A DNA stretch of 26,354 bases, from the IMG/VR virus record IMGVR_UViG_3300043119_000116, positions 1 through 26,354 of that record. One strand, written 5' to 3'. The position numbers were made by a program, and so were the translations under genes. The notes beneath the pieces are model-generated. The model had not been told where the DNA came from and did no database searches. It worked only from the letters and a program-made list of their open reading frames with translations. Position 1 is the first letter of the stretch, and each line of letters opens with the position of its first letter. This document shows positions 21,659-26,354 of the stretch, piece by piece. The DNA is from a virus.

Positions 21659-22312
21659 TTAACCCCCAAACATCTGCTTCAAGTGCACATACAACTCACG
21701 CGCTTGATACACAGTCAGGTTGCCAACGATGTCTTCGGGCGTCTTTGTACGTACAAGGGTCACCATGCGTTTGGGCGCAACCTCAACCCCACCCATAGCG
21801 TATGCAGCCGCATCAAGCGCATCTTGGCTAGGCATAGGCGCTGCTTCTATCTTCTCTCTCAACAGCGCACCGATACCTGTTACGGGCTTCTTCTGTACCT
21901 TGGCTTTCTTTTTCTTCTTGTAGTTTACGCCCTTGATGGGTACATACTCGTTTACGTCTGCGTACCACAGGCCGTTGGTTTCGTGCACCATATAACTTCT
22001 GCGCATCTGCGCTATCAATGATGACACTGACCCTTTGGCGAAGCCCTTGTGCTCAAGACCTTTAATGATCTCCATGCGCGTGGAGCCGGGGTTGTTCTTG
22101 ATGTAGCTGAAGGTTTCGCGTGAGACGTTGTTGGTGATTTTGTGTTGATTAAGCATGGCTGGTTTTTGGTTTGAAGTTGAGGGAAAAGAAGATGACACTG
22201 GTTGGATAGAAGCAGGAATAGGAACAGGGACAACTGTCCCCTCGTCATCGTCATCCCACTGCTGTAAGGTTCTACTGAGGGCAGAAGTAAGGGCGGTTTG
22301 CATGTCAGGCAT
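21659..22312 (-). CDS. Winged-helix DNA-binding-like phage protein
   Basis: This 217-residue protein is read from ATG 22312, preceded by a near-consensus AGGAGG ten bases away; the 42 codons upstream in frame overlap the membrane-protein gene and are Cys/Arg-rich, unlike the rest. Residues 16-50 are acidic then Pro/Ser-rich. Residues 60-120 form a winged helix: VSRETFSYIKNNPGSTRMEI, GFAKGSVSSLIAQMRRSYMV, then the wing ETNGLWYAD. A poly-Lys stretch (132-143) and a helical C-terminus (LTVYQARELYVHLKQMF) follow. It is probably a phage transcription or DNA-binding factor. One dyad copy (22227-22241) lies inside its coding region. Confidence 0.75.
   Translation of the reverse strand: MPDMQTALTSALSRTLQQWDDDDEGTVVPVPIPASIQPVSSSFPSTSNQKPAMLNQHKITNNVSRETFSYIKNNPGSTRMEIIKGLEHKGFAKGSVSSLIAQMRRSYMVHETNGLWYADVNEYVPIKGVNYKKKKKAKVQKKPVTGIGALLREKIEAAPMPSQDALDAAAYAMGGVEVAPKRMVTLVRTKTPEDIVGNLTVYQARELYVHLKQMFGG
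22227..22241. promoter_or_regulatory. Dyad site copy 3 (GGGACAACTGTCCCC), intragenic
   Basis: This exact 15-mer is also found at 26327-26341. It lies about 70-85 bases inside the winged-helix gene and encodes Thr-Val-Val-Pro on the minus strand. The dyad is GGGAC-N4-GTCCC. It could be an internal operator or chance coding sequence, but a 15-base identity is unlikely by chance in 26 kb. Confidence 0.35.
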
Positions 22313-22314
22313 TT

Positions 22315-22524
22315 TTAGTTTCCTCCTAGTACGAGCATGACAAAAACAATTGCGGCAAGAGCCGCGAGGGAAAGCACGCAGGTGCGTGTATCTTCTGACC
22401 ATCCCTGCTTGTCGCCTAACAGGGCAGCTTGCACCCAAGTTTCCTCGGGCGTAGGTATGGGGGGCGGGGGTGTGTAGAGCAAGCCTATCTTGACCTTGCC
22501 CGTATCGTAAGGTGTGTGTTTCAT
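22315..22524 (-). CDS. Small membrane protein with C-terminal transmembrane helix
   Basis: This 69-residue protein is read from ATG 22524 with AAGGAG about ten bases upstream; the 16 codons before it lie in the promoter-like gap. It begins MKHTPYDTGKVKIGLLYTPP, has a Pro-rich region and a helix EETWVQAALLG, and ends with one hydrophobic helix (about 47-67, CVLSLAALAAIVFVMLVLGG) running nearly to the C-terminus. This is a tail-anchor topology, with the N-terminal 45 residues probably cytoplasmic. Similar small phage proteins occur, role unknown. It is the first gene after a probable promoter at 22550-22579. Confidence 0.78.
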   Translation of the reverse strand: MKHTPYDTGKVKIGLLYTPPPPIPTPEETWVQAALLGDKQGWSEDTRTCVLSLAALAAIVFVMLVLGGN

Positions 22525-22549
22525 GTAGTTATTTCTCCTTGGGGTTGAA

Positions 22550-22579
22550 ATTATTTGTACAGGGTTGGACAAAAGTCAA
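22550..22579 (-). promoter_or_regulatory. Probable sigma-70 promoter
   Basis: On the minus strand TTGACT (22574-22579) and AATAAT (22550-22555) are spaced 18 bp apart, each one mismatch from consensus. Transcription would start near 22543, giving a leader of about 19 bases with AAGGAG before ATG 22524. The -35 element overlaps the stop of the 30-residue ORF. The motif GGTTGGACA (plus strand 22563-22571), shared with 12546-12554, lies in the spacer, a good place for a repressor. Confidence 0.6.
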
Positions 22580-22668
22580 TAGGGTCTCCAGTAAAAAAGA
22601 TCGGCCATAAGTACTATTACCGCTAACAAAAGTATTACTCTTTCGAATTTTTCATAGCGTGTCATCAT
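22576..22668 (-). CDS. 30-residue single-span membrane micro-protein
   Basis: From ATG 22668 the minus strand reads 30 codons to TGA 22578-22576. AAGGAG lies eight bases upstream, and the ATG overlaps the stop of the 41-residue gene (ATGATGA). The protein is MMTRYEKFER, then a hydrophobic helix VILLLAVIVLMADLFYW, then RPY. This is a typical single-span topology with a basic cytoplasmic N-terminus. No function is assigned; very small holin-like or regulatory membrane peptides are possible. The ribosome binding site and coupled start make expression likely. Confidence 0.72.
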   Translation of the reverse strand: MMTRYEKFERVILLLAVIVLMADLFYWRPY

Positions 22669-22790
22669 TCTTCGTCTCCTTGATTTAGTTCTTCCTCGAG
22701 CTCGGCTTGTTCGTCAAGCGCTGCTTGCTCATCTATCTTGCGTTGATGCTCGGCCAGCAGGCCGTCGTAGTAAGCGTCTAGTCCTTGCAT
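22665..22790 (-). CDS. 41-residue acidic micro-protein
   Basis: From ATG 22790 (GAGGAG upstream, inside the 3' end of the preceding gene) the minus strand reads 41 codons to TGA 22667-22665. It is a single charged helix: MQGLDAYYDGLLAEHQRK, then Glu/Gln/Asp/Ala-rich sequence to GDEE. The upstream stop codon ends directly before this start. It is probably a genuine short gene; it could form a coiled coil. Its DNA ends with the AAGGAG serving the 30-residue membrane ORF. Function unknown. Confidence 0.72.
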   Translation of the reverse strand: MQGLDAYYDGLLAEHQRKIDEQAALDEQAELEEELNQGDEE

Positions 22791-23042
22791 TTAATTCTCC
22801 TCGTTGAAGTGTTTGCGTGCGCCATCAATCGCCGAAGCACTGTTCTCGATCATCTCCCAGTACTCAGCGTCATCGAAGTCGTCGTATACCATCCAGCGCT
22901 CGGTCTCATAGAACTGCAACACCTTGTTAATCGAGCCGAATGATTTGCCCAGTGCCTCGTATATTTTTAGTGCGTGGTCGTAGTCTTTGACCATTGATAC
23001 CGCTTGTAGGACGGCGCACGCTCTTGCTGATTTACTTTTCAT
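22791..23042 (-). CDS. Small acidic phage protein of unknown function
   Basis: This 83-residue protein starts at ATG 23042 with AAAGGAGAG upstream. A basic N-terminus (MKSKSARACAVLQAVSMVKD) leads into helices HALKIYEALGKSFGSINKVL and an acidic aromatic stretch (FYETERWMVYDDFDDAEYWE). It is soluble and has no recognised motif. It lies 21 bp after the exopeptidase gene. Confidence 0.72.
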   Translation of the reverse strand: MKSKSARACAVLQAVSMVKDYDHALKIYEALGKSFGSINKVLQFYETERWMVYDDFDDAEYWEMIENSASAIDGARKHFNEEN

Positions 23043-23063
23043 TTACTCTCTCCTTTTGGTTGG

Positions 23064-24245
23064 TTATGCTTCACAGTGAATCGCATCGAACAATGTGCAC
23101 AGCACAGTTGATGCATCGTAGGCACGAGCCATTTGTTTGGCTTCTTCTAGTAGGTCATCGGTCAGCTTGCGCTTGTTCAGGAACTTGACCGCCATGTCTG
23201 GGTCTTCGGGGTACACACACTCAGCGATCATGTTGATAAGGTCATCGTAGTAGCCAGCTTGCGCATCGTAAATAGCGTCGTACAGCATCTCGGTTGCGAA
23301 GTACTCGTCATCGTCTGGCCAGTTGTATAGGGCTTCCTTGCCATCGGTGGGCTTGCCGTCCTTGTCATCCTTGTACACGCCATAGCCTGACCACCATGCG
23401 GTGTCGTACTTACTGTCGTACTTGTATGTCTTGTAGTCATCGACAGTGGGGTCACGATCAGTAGGCAGTGCGTCCCAGTCAACCTTGGATGCAGCAATGG
23501 CAAGCGCGGCGAAGTGCACGATGTCAAGGTTCTCACGATCGCCGTGCTCGTTGTAGTAGCCCACGCTGATGTTGGTGCACTCGGGGATGATGTCGGTGAA
23601 CTCAGCGGTGTCTGTGTACACACCCGTGTCGTCTGGCGAGTACATGAGGTTGTCATTGTGCTCATTGAGCGCAGATGCAAGGGTCTGACAGAAGCTGTCG
23701 GATGCACAGCGCCCCATACCTTGATGACTGATGACGCTGTCGATACCGCGCCTGTCGAACGCAATGGCACGATTGAACTGCTTGAGTAAGTCCTTGTTGT
23801 TAGCCTCGATGAACTTGGCACCGATACCGCCGCACTCCTCGCCTTGGCTGAAGATGTAGTAGCCTGCGACACCTGAGTGGATCAAGTGCATGAGCATGGC
23901 CACACCTGCACCATCGTCAGCACCGAGAGGAGCGCCATCTGCATGCCAGTGGGTCTGTGTCTTCTTGATCTTGTTGGGGCCTGTGTCTCTGTGTACTGTG
24001 TCCACATGGGCGATGAACAGCGTCTTGCTGCCCTTGACTCGGTTGTCCACGTGCAGGTTGCCCGCGCCATCCACGGATGTGAAAGACTTAAGCTCGGCAG
24101 GTAGGTTGACGAACAGCCATGATGTGAAGTCGGATACCTCATGTGTATTGTGTGGACGTTTGTGTGAGAGTGCCCGTTCAAGTGTGCGCACGATGATGGG
24201 CTGTTGTGTGGCTTGTGTGGTTTGTTTTGATTTGCGTTTAGTCAT
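23064..24245 (-). CDS. Di-zinc exopeptidase (M20/M28/M42-type)
   Basis: This 393-residue protein shows a complete co-catalytic zinc site: IAHVDTVH (H80 ligand, D82 catalytic), LGADDGAGVAM (D110/D111 bridging region), FSQGEECGGIGA (E136 general base, E137 ligand), AIAFDRRG (D164) and SVGYYNEHGDRENLD (H234). The family comprises aminopeptidases and dipeptidases or deacylases that hydrolyse peptide or amide bonds. Residues 255-393 are an acidic, Tyr/Asp-rich extension not usual for the family. There is no signal peptide, so it should act in the cytoplasm. ATG 24245 has AAGGAG seven bases upstream, 11 bp after the Cys-rich 575-residue gene. The substrate is unknown. Confidence 0.88.
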   Translation of the reverse strand: MTKRKSKQTTQATQQPIIVRTLERALSHKRPHNTHEVSDFTSWLFVNLPAELKSFTSVDGAGNLHVDNRVKGSKTLFIAHVDTVHRDTGPNKIKKTQTHWHADGAPLGADDGAGVAMLMHLIHSGVAGYYIFSQGEECGGIGAKFIEANNKDLLKQFNRAIAFDRRGIDSVISHQGMGRCASDSFCQTLASALNEHNDNLMYSPDDTGVYTDTAEFTDIIPECTNISVGYYNEHGDRENLDIVHFAALAIAASKVDWDALPTDRDPTVDDYKTYKYDSKYDTAWWSGYGVYKDDKDGKPTDGKEALYNWPDDDEYFATEMLYDAIYDAQAGYYDDLINMIAECVYPEDPDMAVKFLNKRKLTDDLLEEAKQMARAYDASTVLCTLFDAIHCEA

Positions 24246-24256
24246 GATTGATCTCC

Positions 24257-25984
24257 TTAGATTGTGTCGGTTGCTTCGAGTGTCAGGTTAGCGTTGATAG
24301 ACGCTACGTACATCAGCTCTGTGCTGATTAGTCTGCGCATGTTGATGCGTGTGTTGTCAAGGCCAAAGACAGCGATGTGATGTGTGGGCACATCACGATG
24401 AGCGAACAGCTTGTTGCCGTCATGCAGTATGGTCATGCTGAAGCGAACGATGTCCCCCTCAATGCCGTAGTCCTCGAACAGCGCTAGCTGATCTAGCATC
24501 GACATGGTGAGCAGCGTTGCGTCTGGCTTAGTAGCGACAGGGGCAACAGCCACGGCTGTGTCGCCATCCTCGTCCTCATCGTCAGTAGCAGGGGCATGGT
24601 CAGGGTGATACTTGCATCCATCAACCTCAACGTACTCAGTGTCATCGGTGTACCAGTTGCACGACTCCTCGCACTGCCAGCCGTCCTCGGTCAAGCCGTA
24701 CTCATCGGTGTCCTCGAACCTGCAGATGCGGTCATCGTCAATCGAATACCAGTCACCATTGATCTCGATGGCTTCCTCCATCTTCTCGTACTCGCCGTTC
24801 TCAAGCGACACGATCTCGTTGTCACCGAGGTAGTCCTCGTCATAGTAATCATTGCATGAGTCCACATACACCGCATTGTCCTCGTGTACATAGTACTGAT
24901 TGCCCCGCCTGCCGTACACATAGCGGTAGTTGTCTCGGCATGACTCACAGACCTGAGCGTCCTCGTGCCTACCGACCCAGTAGCCGTCATCGTTGCTGGT
25001 GCTGTCACCGCAGTCATCGCAGTCGAAGTAGTCATCGTCCTCACAGGTCGGTATACCTCCCGTCTGATCGCAGATGTACTCACCATCGCTGTCGATGACA
25101 AAGCATTTGTTGGTGCTGTCAACACTCACACGCTTCTCACCGCCGTCAAGGTAGGGCGCAAGGAAATGCTCGCCCGTTGGGTGATACGCCAGTCGCTCGC
25201 CGTCCTCCCAGTAGGCGTGCTTGGTGTAGCCCTGCTCCTTGAGCCAGTTCTCCATGCCGTTGTCTGTCTCGCTGTACCCGCCGTTGCTGGCAGGGCGAGC
25301 GTACGTCCTGACATAGTACTTCTTGCCATCTGTGGGCTGAGTCATACACAGCGCACGGCCAACAGTCTCATCGCCCTCGATGCGAACAGCCATGTGCCAG
25401 CCATACTTGGGATCGTACGCCTCGTATGGGTGACGGGTCACGCCATCAGAACAGCGGATGCCCCTGTCATCACGCCAGACCATGCAAGAGCCTGGCCCCT
25501 TGTGCAGATGGTAGATCATCTCGGCTGTGGTGTGCACGAACTTGAACGAGGCGGCTGTGCCGTGACGGGCAACAAGATCGCGGATGGTGTGGTCAGGCAG
25601 ATTGAAGTGGCGCGTCAGGTACTTGCCCACCGAGGTGACAGTCTGCAGGTTCTTCTTGCCCTTGGCCTCGTTCTGGGTGTAGGCGATGCGGGTGCGGTCG
25701 CCTTGGGATATGTGTGGGTGCTCAAGCAGCAGTTGATGCCAGTCGATGGGACGCACGAGCTTGATGGCCGCCTCGGTGGCGGGGTGTACTGGGTAGCTGT
25801 CGAACTCACGAATGATCCAGTACCGCTCTTCACGCTTGGCACTGATCTCCTGCATCTCGTCCTCATCGTCCGAGAGATGCCATGCCCGTCTGAGGACGCG
25901 GTCGACATTGCGTATCGCAGTGGCCGCTTGAGCCATGATGGACACCATGTCTTGCCAGTCGTATGTGTTGTTAGATGTAGTCAT
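24257..25984 (-). CDS. Cys/Asp/Tyr-rich conserved phage protein of unknown function
   Basis: This 575-residue protein has AAGGAG before ATG 25984. Residues 1-160 are helical; 160-290 form a conserved beta-rich unit (SCMVWRDDRGIRCSDG, HPYEAYDPKYGWHMAVRIEG, a RTYARP motif, YLDGG). Residues 300-460 are an acidic aromatic region with cysteines C305, C314, C322, C325 (CDDC), C346, C349 (CESC), C377, C421, C438, C442 and C457, embedded in repeated Asp/Tyr motifs such as DYYDEDYLGDNE. This suggests several zinc knuckles or a beta-repeat surface. A linker (465-490) and a 90-residue C-terminal domain follow. Similar proteins exist in many unrelated phages without known function. It lies next to the exopeptidase, downstream of a dyad site at 26011. 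Confidence 0.85.
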   Translation of the reverse strand: MTTSNNTYDWQDMVSIMAQAATAIRNVDRVLRRAWHLSDDEDEMQEISAKREERYWIIREFDSYPVHPATEAAIKLVRPIDWHQLLLEHPHISQGDRTRIAYTQNEAKGKKNLQTVTSVGKYLTRHFNLPDHTIRDLVARHGTAASFKFVHTTAEMIYHLHKGPGSCMVWRDDRGIRCSDGVTRHPYEAYDPKYGWHMAVRIEGDETVGRALCMTQPTDGKKYYVRTYARPASNGGYSETDNGMENWLKEQGYTKHAYWEDGERLAYHPTGEHFLAPYLDGGEKRVSVDSTNKCFVIDSDGEYICDQTGGIPTCEDDDYFDCDDCGDSTSNDDGYWVGRHEDAQVCESCRDNYRYVYGRRGNQYYVHEDNAVYVDSCNDYYDEDYLGDNEIVSLENGEYEKMEEAIEINGDWYSIDDDRICRFEDTDEYGLTEDGWQCEESCNWYTDDTEYVEVDGCKYHPDHAPATDDEDEDGDTAVAVAPVATKPDATLLTMSMLDQLALFEDYGIEGDIVRFSMTILHDGNKLFAHRDVPTHHIAVFGLDNTRINMRRLISTELMYVASINANLTLEATDTI

Positions 25985-26010
25985 TTTGTTTTCTCCTTGG
26001 GTTTAAGAAT

Positions 26011-26026
26011 GGGGACGGCTGTCCCC
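26011..26026. promoter_or_regulatory. Dyad site copy 1 (GGGGAC-N4-GTCCCC)
   Basis: GGGGAC and GTCCCC flank GGCT in the 52-bp gap upstream of the 575-residue gene (start 25984). The arms are the same as at 26326-26341, while the centre differs (GGCT against AACT), as expected for an operator with degenerate middle bases or an RNA hairpin with variable loop. Confidence 0.5.
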
Positions 26027-26036
26027 GTTTGGGTTG

Positions 26037-26261
26037 CTACTTGTTGCGGTTGTTGATAGCTTCCAGTGCCTCGTCAGCACAGGCACGCCATGACGCCTCG
26101 CTGATGAATCCTTCGTTCGCCCACTTGGGCGACAGCTTTGTCTGGTCTGCGTAGTGGCGTATGGCCTCGATCAAGAACGCCTGCATGAGAGGCCCCTGCT
26201 TGCTGTGTGACATGAGCCCGTTGATTAGCTCAGCGTTGGTTTTGTGTTTGACCTTGGTCAT
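26037..26261 (-). CDS. Small conserved phage protein of unknown function
   Basis: This 74-residue protein starts at ATG 26261 with AAGGAGAAGCA upstream. It is helical: TNAELINGLMSHSKQGPLMQ, then AFLIEAIRHYADQ, then GFISEASWRACADEALEAIN. This matches a short phage family common in replication regions, with no assigned function. It is the first gene of the leftward module in this window, and a leader with a dyad and a hairpin lies before it. Confidence 0.8.
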   Translation of the reverse strand: MTKVKHKTNAELINGLMSHSKQGPLMQAFLIEAIRHYADQTKLSPKWANEGFISEASWRACADEALEAINNRNK

Positions 26262-26300
26262 TGCTTCTCCTTGTGGTTAATTTAGTGTGCGCATGGTGCG

Positions 26301-26341
26301 CGGCGCTGAATAAGCGCCGAAGATCGGGGACAACTGTCCCC
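26301..26341. promoter_or_regulatory. Leader region: dyad site copy 2 and GC hairpin
   Basis: GGGGACAACTGTCCCC (26326-26341) is an imperfect palindrome with arms identical to the 26011 site. Toward the gene lies CGGCGC (26301-26306) paired with GCGCCG (26314-26319) around a 7-nt loop, and a smaller GCGCA/TGCGC pair follows. This is the upstream region of the 74-residue gene at 26261, possibly an operator plus a transcribed leader hairpin. I could not find a clear sigma-70 promoter in the 93 bases available. Confidence 0.45.
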
Positions 26342-26354
26342 ATCGAAAGACACT

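Noticed and set aside
22313-22438. 42-codon upstream extension of the winged-helix gene
   Set aside because: It is Arg/Cys-rich and overlaps the membrane-protein gene, while AGGAGG sits just before ATG 22312.
24965-26056. 363-codon rightward ORF opposite the 575-residue gene
   Set aside because: It is antisense to a well-supported gene with a good ribosome binding site. Its Val/Ala/Leu/His-rich composition is what the reverse of Asp/Tyr-rich codons gives.

Overview
The window looks like part of a tailed-phage genome (Caudoviricetes), free or integrated. It holds tightly packed, often overlapping genes, a phage replication module, many small genes of the phage hypothetical type, and one giant virion-type polyvalent protein. 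No rRNA, tRNA, insertion sequence, integrase or CRISPR array was seen. G+C is a little above half, and nearly every minus-strand gene has an AGGAG-type ribosome binding site, which fits a proteobacterial host. A freshwater betaproteobacterial host is only a guess from the general look of the proteins.

Layout. Bases 1-7558 read rightward: the C-terminal end of one gene, then a 2450-residue polyvalent or internal-virion-type protein with a HEGVH metallopeptidase motif and a C-terminal LPD38-like segment. At about 7560-7680 this module meets a leftward one, and a strong hairpin with a T tract lies at the junction. Everything from there to 26261 reads leftward.

The leftward module falls into three parts. 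(1) 26261-22576 is probably expressed first. It holds two conserved phage proteins of unknown function (one Cys/Asp/Tyr-rich), a complete di-zinc exopeptidase of M20/M28/M42 type, a small acidic protein and two micro-ORFs. (2) 22524-17914 is a chain of small genes: a C-terminal membrane protein, a winged-helix protein, glutaredoxin, a DUF3310 (T7 gp1.7-like) protein, a VRR-NUC nuclease, a HTH regulator and several unknowns. Many join by ATGA or GTGA stop/start overlaps. (3) 17917-7681 is replication and recombination: family A DNA polymerase with 3'-5' exonuclease, an HExxH peptidase, a Cas4/RecB-like nuclease, two HNH-type proteins, a SNF2 helicase, a coiled-coil protein, a gp2.5-like ssDNA-binding candidate, a HTH regulator and an AEP primase fused to a helicase.

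The most unusual points are: three neighbouring genes whose shared C-terminal peptide KLKEKNT is encoded by a repeated DNA cassette that also carries the next gene's ribosome binding site and start; four micro-ORFs under 60 codons, two of them single-span membrane proteins; a GGGGAC-N4-GTCCCC dyad upstream of the first two leftward genes with a near-copy inside a third; a leucine at the 762-equivalent position of the polymerase; a small convergent ORF that reads through the presumed terminator; and a phage-borne di-zinc exopeptidase. I see no clearly recognisable new defence or counter-defence system. The cassette array is the best candidate for something undescribed.
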